DNA from: Adiantum capillus-veneris
Taxonomy: Eukaryota; Streptophyta; Polypodiopsida; Polypodiales; Pteridaceae
Direction: 5' to 3'
Assembly (NCBI GenBank): GCA_014529385.2
Contig: CM043963.1
Location: 72,317,412-72,381,411 of the forward strand
Length of the DNA stretch: 64,000 nt
Shown here: positions 22,467 through 32,073 of the stretch, in pieces
Position numbering within the stretch: the stretch's first letter is position 1
How the letters are laid out: the number at the start of each line of letters is the position of its first letter
The notes under the pieces: generated by a model
What the model was told of the DNA's origin: nothing
What the model saw: the letters and a program-made list of their open reading frames with translations, nothing else
The model's database searches: none
Program-made: the position numbers and the translations under genes

Positions 22467-22738
22467 AGCCACAAATATTGTATTTGAACAATTTTGCTCC
22501 GTGCTGTAAAAGCTCTGGCTCTCTAAGTAGCTTCCATGGTGTATAACGCTCTTTTCTACTCGCGCTCACATCTTTTGATTGAAAATTCTGAGTTTTCGAC
22601 TTGCCTCTTCTATCACTCGATTCATTGCGTCATTGTATTTATATGCGTCATTACGTCATTGTATTTAATGGTCTTTACGTCATTGTCTACTCTATTCATT
22701 CAATATTAAGTTTAAGTATTCGTGTGTTTAATGCAGGT

Positions 22739-24052
22739 ATGGATGATGAGGAGTTTCTTTCTTCTTTGTCACCGCAGCAGAGACAGTGGTACGTGGAGCG
22801 TCATCGCTCTGGCGCATCATCGCGCGTTCCTACACCATCCGCATCTCCCTCTCTTTCGGAGCATTCGGCGCACTTCGAAGCTTCGGCGTCGACGAGACGA
22901 GCGTCACACTCGTCTAGACACCGGCGCTCTAGTGGTGGCGGTGGCGGTTGTTGTGGGGATTCCGCCACCGATGCCTCCACACCGCCTCGTGTTCGACAAG
23001 GCTCTTTACCCTCCCCTTCTTTGCCCGCCCCCACACCAGCCACAACATCGCCATCTACGCCAGGTTTTGCACGGCTGACTGTTCCTAGAAGCTACACACC
23101 TCTACCTACTCCGCCAGGAGCCACCCCACTCGACACTCCTCGCTTCGGCGCCCAGACGCCGGTGGAGACACCTGACGTCCGTACCCCCATCGACACGCCG
23201 CTAGAGACCCTTGCCGGGACACCCAGGTTCACGCGTCACCGGCCAGAGGGCTTGCCTTACTCCGTCGACATCAGCGGCGGCATCATCATGGATGATGACG
23301 GCAAGACGGTGATCTCGCGCACGCGTGGTCTTTGCTCTCAGCTGTTTAGACACTATATACTAAACAAATGGAGTGAAGTACCAAGTGATTTAAAAAACAG
23401 AGTCATCAGCATACTTCATGATGAGTTTCCCGTTCCAACACGGGATCAGCGCTTCAATGAAGACCTGATGAAGATTCGAATGCGCGAATACTGCAAACAC
23501 AAGCGTTCCGAAGTGCAAAAAGCAATCAAGAATGGGTGGAATAGGCCAGATTGGCTGGCCAAAGAAGATTGGAAGAATGCGAAGAAAGCAGCACGCGAGA
23601 ATCCCGACAAGTGGAAGCAACAAAAGGATGCAGCCAGAGCGCGAGTAGAGGCAGGGAGCTCGCACCACTTGGGGAGCGGTGGATGGGCATCATTTGAGGC
23701 AGATTTTGTAAGTCTTTTCACATTGCTCTTTATGCATGTTCGATAGTTTAGGGTTTATGAGTTTTTTAGTTCTAACATAATGAAATCTTTGTATGTTTTG
23801 ACAGTGGTCGATGACAGGACGTGATCCCACACCGTACGAGCGCGAGTACGCAGGCAGGAAGGGCTTAAACGCCCTGATGGACATTCTCAGTTCTCGCGGC
23901 GGCATGGTTAGTATTAGGGTTTACTCTTTTTTATTTTTTGTATTGTTTTATAAATGTCGTTATATGTTTATATTTACTGAAAACTGTCTTATTGTCTTTT
24001 TTTGCAGAATCCGACAGATACGCTGCTTGGACGCGATGAGACGTCAGTTTAG
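22739..24052 (+). CDS. TnpA-like protein of CACTA-in, intact, 371 aa
   Basis: ATG at 22739; exons 22739-23707, 23805-23906 and 24008-24052, joined by GT-AG introns in phase 0, with stop TAG at 24050. The N-terminal third is Ser/Pro/Thr-rich with Gly runs and probably disordered. The core from about residue 190 (DISGGIIMDDDGKTVISRTR, WSEVPSDLKNRVISILHDEF, RMREYCKHKRSEVQKAI, WLAKEDWKNAKKAARE) is the plant transposase family Ptta/En/Spm. The C-terminal part contains DPTPYEREYAGRKG. By analogy with TnpA it would bind the AGCGACGCT subterminal units. CACTA-out has a frameshifted copy, and a third partial copy follows at 24662. Confidence 0.85.
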
Positions 24053-24661
24053 CCATAGCTAGATAGCATTAGTTTAGGGTTTCTCATAGCTTATGTATCA
24101 TGAGACGGATTTTATACGTCTTTTTGAACCATGTATATTATTACATTTGTCACCGCAATTCCTTTTGCCAATCAATTCTTTATGCCTATGATGTTGTACA
24201 ATTGTCATTATTACATTTGCCAATCAATTCAGTTTGCCTATGATGTGTACAATTGTCAATTTTGCAAACAATGCGTCTTGTGGATGACTATTTTGGGTCT
24301 ATTATCTACCTTTGCACTTTTTTTAAAAAGTGAATCAAGTACAATATGGTTGATGGGTGGCAGGGCATTCAATGCCCTGCCACCAAAAAAATATTCTCTC
24401 AGGCGTCGCTATAAGCGTCGCTATTTATGGCTCTGTAGCGTCGCTATATGCGTCGCTATACTCTTCTGTGAGAGCGTCGCTATGAGCGTCGCTATAGGCG
24501 TCGCTATATAGCGACGCTCATAGCGACGCATATAGAGACGCCTATAGCGACGCTCTCGTAGCGACGCTGTTAGCGACGGTTTTAGCGACGCCGGGGGTTA
24601 TAAAAAACCAGTGTATTTCCGTCGCTAACAGCGTCACAAGAGCACATAACCTCTTGTAGTG
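23446..24661 (+). repeat. Tandem duplication, copy 1 (TnpA 3' half plus right end)
   Basis: The segment starts at TCAGCGCTTCAATGAAG inside TnpA exon 1 and ends at the inner terminus CTCTTGTAGTG. It is repeated immediately as 24662-25892. Confidence 0.92.
24356..24384 (+). repeat. 14-bp perfect stem in the CACTA 3' region
   Basis: GGTGGCAGGGCATT, one base, then the exact complement, followed by A-rich sequence. It is also present in the tandem copy (about 25588-25616) and in CACTA-out (about 12837-12865). It lies between the TnpA gene and the subterminal array and may be an RNA 3'-end structure. Confidence 0.8.
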
Positions 24662-25892
24662 TCAGCGCTTCAATGAAGACCTGATGAAGATTCGAATGCG
24701 CGAATACTGCAAACACAAGCGTTCCGAAGTGCAAAAAGCAATCAAGAATGGGTGGAATAGGCCAGATTGGCTGGCCAAAGAAGATTGGAAGAATGCGAAG
24801 AAAGCAGCGCGCGAGAATCCCGACAAGTGGAAGCAACAAAAGGATGCAGCCAGAGCGCGAGTAGAGGCAGGGAGCTCGCACCACTTGGGGAGCGGTGGAT
24901 GGGCATCATTTGAGGCCGATTTTGTAAGTCTTTTCACATTGCTCTTTATGCATGTTTGATAGTTTAGGGTTTATGAGTTTTTAAGTTCTAACATAATGAA
25001 ATCTTTGTATGTTTTGACAGTGGTCGATGACAAGACGTGATCCCACACCGTACGAGCGCGAGTACGCAGGCAGGAAGGGCTTAAACGCCCTGATGGACAT
25101 TCTCAGTTCTCGCGGCGGCATGGTTAGTATTAGGGTTTACTCTTTTTTATTTTTTTTATTGTTTTATAAATGTCGTTATATGTTTATATTTACTGAAAAC
25201 TGTCTTATTGTCTTTTTTTGCAGAATCCGACAGATACGCCGCTTGGACGCGATGAGACGTCTGATTAGACGACGTCAGTTTAGCCGTAGCTAGATAGCAT
25301 TAGTTTAGGGTTTCTCATAGCTTATGTATCATGAGACGGATTTTATACGTCTTTTTGAACCATGTATATTATTACATTTGTCACCGCAATTCCTTTTGCC
25401 AATCAATTCTTTATGCCTATGATGTTGTACAATTGTCATTATTACATTTGCCAATCAATTCAGTTTGCCTATGATATGTACAATTGTCAATTTTGCAAAC
25501 AATGCGTCTTGTGGGTGACTATTTTGGGTCTATTATCTACCTTTGCACTTTTTTAAAAAAGTGAATCAAGTACAATATGGTTGATGGGTGGCAGGGCATT
25601 CAATGCCCTGCCACCAAAAAAATATTCTCTCAGGCGTCGCTATAAGCGTCGCTATTTATGGCTCTGTAGCGTCGCTATATGCGTCGCTATACTCTTCTGT
25701 GAGAGCGTCGCTATGAGCGTCGCTATAGGCGTCGCTATATAGCGACGCTCATAGCGACGCATATAGCGACGCCTATAGCGACGCTCTCATAGCGACGCTG
25801 TTAGCGACGGTTTTAGCGACACCGGGGGTTATAAAAAACCAGTGTATTTCCGTCGCTAACAGCGTCACAAGAGCACACAACCTCTTGTAGTG
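24662..25892 (+). repeat. Tandem duplication, copy 2 with second right end
   Basis: Direct copy of 23446-24661 with few differences. It carries a 5'-truncated TnpA gene (24684-24953 and later exons to about 25268), the 3' stem, the subterminal array and the terminus at 25892 that pairs with the GAT duplication. Confidence 0.92.
25620..25892 (+). repeat. CACTA-in outermost right subterminal array
   Basis: About 15 units GCGTCGCTAT or ATAGCGACGC in both orientations, arranged around a centre near 25740 so that the array can fold on itself, followed by CCGTCGCTAACAGCGTC and the TIR. The copy at 24400-24661 is nearly the same. Confidence 0.88.
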
Positions 25893-25895
25893 GAT

Positions 25896-26355
25896 GCTAA
25901 TAATTTTCATGACATGTTCTTTTTGGAGTCTATGATCTATGTAGGATTGATCAAAGAATTGATTTTATGAAGACAAACTTGGTGACAATAAAAGATTTAT
26001 GAAGATATGTTTGGTGATGCCATATTGATGACAACATGAAGACATGTTTGGTGATGCGATATTGATGTCAAGCTACACAGCAGATTCACGGAGACACTTT
26101 TGATTACAAGCTAATCGATAGCTTTTATACCTCTTTATTGAACCTTTGTATTCATTATTGTATTTGATAGGATAGGAGTAATGTAACTCCTCATAAAACA
26201 TTCATTGTAAAAGGAGTGATGTAGCTCCTCGTAAACATTTGTATATTTAATGATTTTTATAATATAACGGTGGGTGTATATAGAGCTGTGGGTTTTTCCC
26301 TTGATCCCCCAAGGGTTTTTTCATCCACAGTTAGGGACCCTTATTTGAGCGGGGG
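25896..26355 (+). other. LTR-E 3' interior
   Basis: 460 bp between CACTA-in and the 3' LTR. It has repeated phrases around GAAGACATGTTTGGTGATGC and GTAACTCCTCATAAAACATT, no ORF, and ends in the polypurine tract GAGCGGGGG. Confidence 0.6.
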
Positions 26356-26495
26356 TGTTGAGCTTATATGTGAAGCTACTCAATATATGGCTTCTCTATA
26401 TATGGCACCCAGGTCCCCTCTATATATACATCATCTCATGTGTGTATTCTACACACTTTGGGGTTCTACTTCTGTGTTCTCTCCTTCTCTCAACA
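26356..26495 (+). repeat. LTR-E 3' LTR
   Basis: 140-bp partner of 16101-16240 with one substitution (ATGGATTC against ATGGCTTC). Confidence 0.92.
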
Positions 26496-26970
26496 TCAAA
26501 CATATTCGCATTCCGAGACGATAACCCTGGTATCAATGAAATATCATCATGGCACCACCGAGAATAACCATGGTATCAATGACATATCATCATGGTATCA
26601 ACGAAAATCACCATGACCAAAGTATTTTTTTAGAACCCCAAAGTGTGTAGAATACACACATGAGATGATGTATATATAGAGGGGACCTGGGTGCCATATA
26701 TAGAGAAGCCATATATTGAGTAGCTTCACATATAAGCTCAACACCCCCGCTCAAATAAGGGTCCGTAACTGTGGATGAAAAAACCAAGTTATCGTTCGCG
26801 GACTGCGTACATACCTGAAAAACAGCTTCCGCGTTTTGTTTTTGCTTTTTTTGCTAATCGGAAACGATTTTGCAGAAACTACCCGCGTGAGAGACCGGAA
26901 TCGATTCCAATCTCCATAGTGGGTAGTTTCTTCTGCAAAGTTGTAGAACACATCGATTAGAAGCTCAACA
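26496..26970 (-). repeat. Rearranged inverted LTR-E fragments
   Basis: In order: an inverted piece of the interior and minisatellite (26496-26625), an inverted LTR missing its last 28 bases with its polypurine side (about 26632-26770), a direct 171-bp-repeat piece (26785-26907), its inverted counterpart (26908-26958), and ten LTR bases AAGCTCAACA. The TGAAC duplication follows directly. Confidence 0.8.
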
Positions 26971-29349
26971 TGAACTGTGCCAGCTATTTCCACCTCATCA
27001 ACTATGTGAACAAGAAGATGCACCTGAATGGTTAGCATGGTAGTAGGAAAATGTTTCTCAAACATGCACACAAGCTCCGCAGCATTTAGTTTGGCAAATG
27101 GTATGGAGTCTACGTTGATCTCCTTTTGTGAGATCCATTGCACCAGCTTTGCAAGTTTGTAGATTGTGTTACAGATGTTGAGTGACAAACATCCCTCAAT
27201 GGCAACCGGTAAAATAAACTATAAAGTATGTGCAGCAATGATATTAAAGTCCACATTTTATGCAATGATATTAAAGTCCACTGTGAACGTACCTGACACA
27301 TTTTATGCCAATCGTGTGACTTCAAACCGGTAAGCTTTCCTTCTTTAGTAAAACATGTTCGGAGCGAGTGCATTACGCCAGTGGGGGTCCGCAAAGATAG
27401 AATGGTCTCTTTTACTTTGCGTTCTTGGGCTCCTGTGAAAATCCATGGTGCTTTAGGGAGTTTTATCGATCCATCAGACGCTGTTTGCGCCCAATATTGC
27501 TTCATACGATCCACATTTCTAAGGTCAACTCTGGCTCCCAAAGTATCTTTCTTGCCGGTCAGATGGTCCCATAGTAGATTACCCACATTCTTGAATATGT
27601 GCATTGGATCGAGCAAGTGATTGATCATGAGTCGGGGCCAGTATGGTAACTCGTACCATAGAGATAGTCTCTTCATCCCTGGAGGCAATCCTTCATCGCA
27701 CATCTCCTTCTGCTCTAACCATGCTTGTGCAGACATCCTTGGTGGCTCTCTTCCCAAAAAGCCGTCGCGTAACACATGATTCTCTGGAAGATACGCTTGA
27801 TGACCTTCGTAGATTTTCTTCTTCAGTGAGGGCGCCCTACGTGCATTCAGTCTAGGTCCACATGTGACACATGCTCTGTATCCGCTTGTTTGAAGCCCTG
27901 CATGTATACACATGATAATAGATCAACTATGGGAAAAAACAAGATTTACAGTGTCTGAGTGAGGAGTGTCAATAGATCACCTGAGCATTCTGTTAGCCCG
28001 GGATAGTCATGCATGGTCCACATTAGAATGCCTCTAATCAAAGCATTCCGTCGTCTTGTGTGTCGGCTCATATCCACCACCTCTATGCCAATCCACAATT
28101 GTTGTAGCTCTTCCAATAGTGGACGAAGATACACATCCATATTCTCCACTTTATATCGCCCTGGCACAATCAAGCTTAGCCATAGGTGCCCCTTCTTTGT
28201 AGTCAACCACGGGGGAATGTTGTAGTTGACGATGACAACGGGCCATACACTGTAAGATGTTGATCTTTGACCAAATGGATTTACGCCATCCATAGCCACG
28301 CCTAAGCGCAAATTTCGAGCTTCCCTGGCAAAATCCGACCATGTTCCATCTATATGTTTCCAGGCTGCGCAATCTGCAGGAATTCATAGCACACTATCCA
28401 AAGATTTATTCTCCTCATGCCATGATGCTAGGGCGGCCATGGACTTACATTCGAAGAAATGCTTGATGCGAGGAAGCAGAGGAAAATGTCGCAAAACCTT
28501 TTGTGGAATTTTTGTCCCGTGGAGATCTACTCGATATCTTTCGGAATCACATTTCGGACACTTCTCCATGTCTATGTATTCCCCTCTGAAAAGAATACAG
28601 TCATTAGGACAAGCGTGGATAGAATTGTAATCCATCCCCAAGTTTCGCAAAATCTTTCTTGCTTCATCTCGAGAATCTGGCATCACATTGTCAGCTGGTA
28701 GTATGTGCTCTTTAAGCAATCTACACAACATAAAAATACGATACAGTCGTGTAAAAATCTATCAGATCATTATACATTTAGAGTTTTATTAAAGTAAACT
28801 AATTGCAATAGATCACCTGAAAAGCGCTGTGACGCTAGTGTCACTCCATCCAAACTTTGCCTGCATGTTGAGAAGAACCTGGAGTGCTTTCAATCTAGAC
28901 ATACGTGCTCCATTATACAATGGCGTATCGGCTTCACTTTTCATATCGTCATAGATAAGCCTTTCTGAATCCATGATCGTCTCAATCATTTCATCAATCT
29001 CGGGCTCAAACATTGCCTCGTTGGGAATGTGCTCTGCATGATCATCCACCGAGCTGTCAGAGGCTACATCTTGTGGCCTCACATATGCTGCTTGACCAAA
29101 GCGCCTGCGAACACGTCTATTGGGTTGCAAGATTGCTGCTTGTTGGCCAGTGTCAGAGTCCGACGAGTTATAATTGGCAACAACTCAATCTATAATAGAT
29201 GGATCGAACTCACCAAATTCACGAACGTGCTGCAAAGAAACACGTCTTGTCCGTCGCACAGCATGCTTGCATTGATTACAAGGACGTAAGACCCTTGTTG
29301 AGAGATAGGTGTTTCGGTTGGACGGTCCCACATCCTCGTCACTACTCAT
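26971..29349 (-). pseudogene. tnp2-type transposase gene of CACTA-out, N-terminal and core part
   Basis: ATG at 29349, with the same N-terminal domain as CACTA-in. The tnp2 core absent from CACTA-in is present here: YNIPPWLTTKKGHLWLSLIV (28210 down), IEVVDMSRHTRRRNALIRGI, LMWTMHDYPG, then GYRACVTCGPRLNARR, KRLSLWYELPYWPRLMINHL and LLDPMHIFKNVGNLLW (27625 down). DUF4218 starts near 27210 and is cut at 26975 by LTR-E. Two nonsense codons look like CGA to TGA changes relative to CACTA-in (29185-29187 and 28384-28386). Transposition catalysis would reside here in a functional relative. Confidence 0.88.
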
Positions 29350-29860
29350 AATGAGGATAAAAATCTTATAACCTGGACAACAAATTTAATAATCTATTGG
29401 CATTCTTCGTCTTATCTCTCTCTCTCTCTCTCCCTCTCTCTCTCTACCTCACATTCTCTAGTCATGTCCAATCCCCGCACACCTCGGTCTAGAGGTGCAC
29501 GGAGATCAAAACCACCGGGTTATAATCTCGTCTTTATTGGTCAATACCTATATTTGTGGGTACAAGAAATCTACAGACCCACTTCTACATGATACTGCAT
29601 GTAGTGGACAAAACCCCTTTGCCTCTTCTCTAGTTGTGGCACTTCACAGCATCTTCACATCTTTTCACAGTAGATCTTTTCACTGTTCGTCTAACTCTAA
29701 ACCCTAAACCGTAAGTAATTCTTGCGTGGACTCGATCTAACGTAAATAAGCGTAAATCTAACTAAAAATAAACCTAAATCTAATTTAACGTAAGTCTACA
29801 TCTAACCTAATCTTTAACGTCTTTTGTGATAGTTTCCTACGACGTTAAAACTCTCTTCTT

Positions 29861-29901
<41 letters not shown>

Positions 29902-30032
29902 ACCTAAATAAACCTAAGTCTAATCTAATATAACATAAATCAAAATCTAATGTAAATTATGTTATATTAAAAACAAAGAACTAAACTAACAGGGATTATA
30001 AGAACCTTAAAGCTGATTTAACACATAATTTT
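29350..30032 (-). other. Non-coding stretch of CACTA-out upstream of tnp2
   Basis: Counterpart of 19174-19652: CT run at about 29414-29446, AT-rich TTTAGGTTTA phrases, a (TG)n run at about 29864-29895. No gene seen. Confidence 0.5.
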
Positions 30033-30394
30033 TCACATAACTCGGCAAGAGTTGGCATTCTCATCACTAAAGATGTGAGAGTTAAGTTCCGGCGGTGACG
30101 CTGCCTCATCTCCATCCACATCTGACGACAGCAATTGGCCCTTTGGACCGTTCTTGCTCTTGTTACTAACTTTGAAGTTGCTGTTGAATGACTAGAGGTT
30201 GTCTAGATGGTCATTGTCGGGGATGTAGTGACTCTTGCCGCCCTGAAGATCCACCTTCTTCCCTATCTTCTGAAGACATTTCACCAGTACTTTTGGATCG
30301 ACGGAGCCCACCATGAGTGAAGGCAGCAATACCCTATATTCCATTGAGGGCTTTCTTCACCCGCTTCATGCAGGCATCGCAGTCTATGGAGACC
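30033..30394 (-). pseudogene. Captured HIPP gene fragment, longer copy with CaaX end, CACTA-out
   Basis: On the minus strand the same HMA segment as in CACTA-in (SIDCDACMKRVKKALNGI, then GSVDPKVLVKCLQKIGKKVD) is followed, after a TAG, by a low-complexity stretch (NSNFKVSNKSKNGPKGQ). It ends in HIFSDENANSCRVM and a stop at 30033-30035. FSDEN...C-x-x-M is the usual C-terminus of HIPP proteins, and CRVM is a CaaX prenylation signal. The capture therefore covers the HMA domain through the true end of a host gene. Internal stops and frame changes show it is not functional. Confidence 0.85.
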
Positions 30395-30939
30395 TAAATC
30401 TAATCTAATTTAACTTAAATAAACCTAAATCTAATTTAACGTAAGTCTACATCTAACCTAATCTTTAACGTCTTTTAGGATAGTTTCCTACGACGTTATA
30501 ACTCTCTTCTTCTTGTGTGTGTGCGCGTGTGTGGATGTGTGTACCAATAAAAAGAGATAAATGGTATAACCTTTCTATCACCCATGCCAAGTATGATAGA
30601 TTGGTTATGCCATTTCCCTCTTGAATAATAGGTCTTGAGTTCAACTCCTCGTCGGCTAGATCTTTAGGTCTTTTAATTTTAATTAGTTTCCTATGACGTT
30701 AAATTAGTTTCTCTCTCTTTCTCTCTCAATGTGTGTGTGTTTTTTTGTTTATGCATGTTTTCTCTCTCTTTTCCTCTCTCAATGTGTGCGTTTTTTGTTT
30801 ATGCATGTTCTCTCTCTCTTTTCCTCTCTCAATGTGTGCGTTTTTTGTTTATGCATGCTCTCTCTCTCTTTTCCTCTCTCAATGTGTGTGTGCATTCTTT
30901 GTTTATGTATGTGTGTGTGCGTTTTTGTTTATGTTTGTA

Positions 30940-30994
<55 letters not shown>

Positions 30995-31004
30995 AAAAAC
31001 ACTA

Positions 31005-31061
<57 letters not shown>

Positions 31062-31123
31062 AAGAGGGGAAGGGAACATGAGAGTGAGGAGAGGGAAGGA
31101 GCATACCTGGCTCTCCTTCCTCT

Positions 31124-31165
<42 letters not shown>

Positions 31166-31168
31166 AGA

Positions 31169-31201
<33 letters not shown>

Positions 31202-31290
31202 GGGAGAGCGTTACCTGCTCCTTGCTTGAGGGCACCGAAAAACTCAAATCTGAGATCTGAGTTTTTGGGCGCTCTCTGTTACTTTTTTAG
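30395..31290 (-). repeat. Simple-sequence block of CACTA-out
   Basis: Counterpart of 18085-18976: AT-rich start, a stretch with tRNA-like A and B boxes (about 30575-30660), then the TCTCTCAATGTGTGCG / TTTGTTTATGCATG minisatellite and long (CT)n, (TG)n and (GA)n runs. Long cysteine- or leucine-rich frames here are artefacts of the repeats. Confidence 0.85.
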
Positions 31291-31403
31291 CCCAGCCGGC
31301 GTCGCTATGAGCGTCGCAAATTTACAAGTAAATTTGCGACGCTCATAGCGACGCCGGGAATTTTTTTTTTGAGCGTCGCTAATATGAATAACCTCTTGTA
31401 GTG
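31291..31403 (-). repeat. CACTA-out terminus with hairpin, tnp2 side
   Basis: GGCGTCGCTATGAGCGTCGC with its complement around ACAAGT (about 31299-31356), then GAGCGTCGCTAATATGAAT and AACCTCTTGTAGTG at 31390-31403. GAA follows. Confidence 0.92.
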
Positions 31404-32006
31404 GAAATGCACAATAAGGAGATTCGATTTGTTCCAATGAACAAAGTCGGAGAATACTACAAAGAGGAAGTACGAAACATCACCCTTCCAGGGAAATATA
31501 ATGACATCGAAACCATGGCAATACTGGATAGTGGAGCAGGCATAGCCATAGCCACGAAAGCAGTATGGGAATCTTGGGGACAACTAGCCATTAGAAAAAC
31601 TCAAATGAAATTACAATTGGCTGATGGACACATTGAAAGACCCTTAGGACTGCTTGAAAAAGTGATAGTTGATTCCTGTGGGATTGAATATCAACACACT
31701 TTTGCCATAGTAGATTTTGGGAAGAAACTCAATTACGAAATCATATTGGGAAGACCTTTCATGTGACAGATACAACTCATCCAAGATTGGGGAAACAGTT
31801 ATCTATACTTGAAGCAAGTGGGATCAATAACAAGGGTTAATCTAAAAGATCGCACTTATAGAGATGTCATAAAAATGCTCATACAAGAGTTTGATTCGGT
31901 CTCTTTGACTGAAACTAAGCTTCCATCTTGGTTGAACAAGGACACTCCTATTTGGATGCGCAGAGATTTAAAAAACGGAGCTAAAAACGAAAAGAATGTA
32001 TCTTAG
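31404..32006 (+). pseudogene. GYP-A aspartic protease (retropepsin)
   Basis: The domain starts shortly after the CACTA-out break. It shows ILDSGAGIAIATKAVW, with the catalytic D-S-G-A, then the flap region LADGHIERPLG and the C-terminal ILGRPFM, all as in GYP-B. A TGA stop follows GRPFM at about 31764, and the frame continues to 32006 with a segment matching the region after the GYP-B protease. In an active element this would cut the Gag-Pol polyprotein inside virus-like particles. Confidence 0.8.
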
Positions 32007-32073
32007 AAATGGATTGCACGGACGAAGCCTATGTACCTGAACCCTTTCCAGAGCATTTGTTTGAGCCATTTGA

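Larger units (their letters stand above)
17957..25892 (+). mobile_element. CACTA-in: second copy of the same CACTA family, inserted in LTR-E
   Basis: The left end CACTACAAGAGG is at 17957. The right end matching the duplication GAT (17954-17956 and 25893-25895) is at 25892; a second, internal right end lies at 24661. Order: subterminal repeats, simple-sequence block, HIPP fragment, tnp2 gene with internal deletion, DUF4216 part, TnpA-like gene, right end, then a 1.2-kb tandem duplicate of the last part. Sequence is very close to CACTA-out, so the family was active both before and after LTR-E inserted. Confidence 0.93.
16101..26970 (+). mobile_element. LTR-E: short-LTR retroelement without gag or pol, inserted in CACTA-out
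   Basis: 140-bp LTRs (16101-16240 and 26356-26495) begin TGTTGAG and end TCAACA, with one difference by eye. An initiator tRNA-Met PBS follows the 5' LTR and a G-rich tract (GAGCGGGGG) precedes the 3' LTR. The duplication TGAAC is at 16096-16100 and 26971-26975. The interior has tandem repeats but no Gag, PR, RT or IN similarity, so it is non-autonomous (TRIM-like by LTR size). CACTA-in sits inside it (17957-25892). The last 475 bp before the right duplication are rearranged inverted pieces of the element. Confidence 0.85.
12580..31403 (-). mobile_element. CACTA-out: CACTA (En/Spm) transposon, interrupted
   Basis: Both ends carry the inverted repeat CACTACAAGAGGTT, and the 3-bp duplication GAA flanks it (12577-12579, 31404-31406), as expected for CACTA. 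On the minus strand the order is: tnp2-side end (31403), simple repeats, HIPP fragment, tnp2 gene, DUF4218/DUF4216, TnpA-like gene, opposite end (12580). The own sequence is 12580-16100 plus 26976-31403, about 7.9 kb; the rest is the LTR-E insertion. It lies within the GYP-A gag-protease region. Confidence 0.93.

Noticed and set aside
22801-23043. Minus-strand ORF over TnpA exon 1, and similar antisense frames over COP1, COP2 and COP3
   Set aside because: Antisense frames over well-supported coding sequence, with no domain.
24662-25892. A separate CACTA insertion next to CACTA-in
   Set aside because: It has a right terminus but no left terminus; the segment begins mid-exon and is best explained as a tandem duplication.
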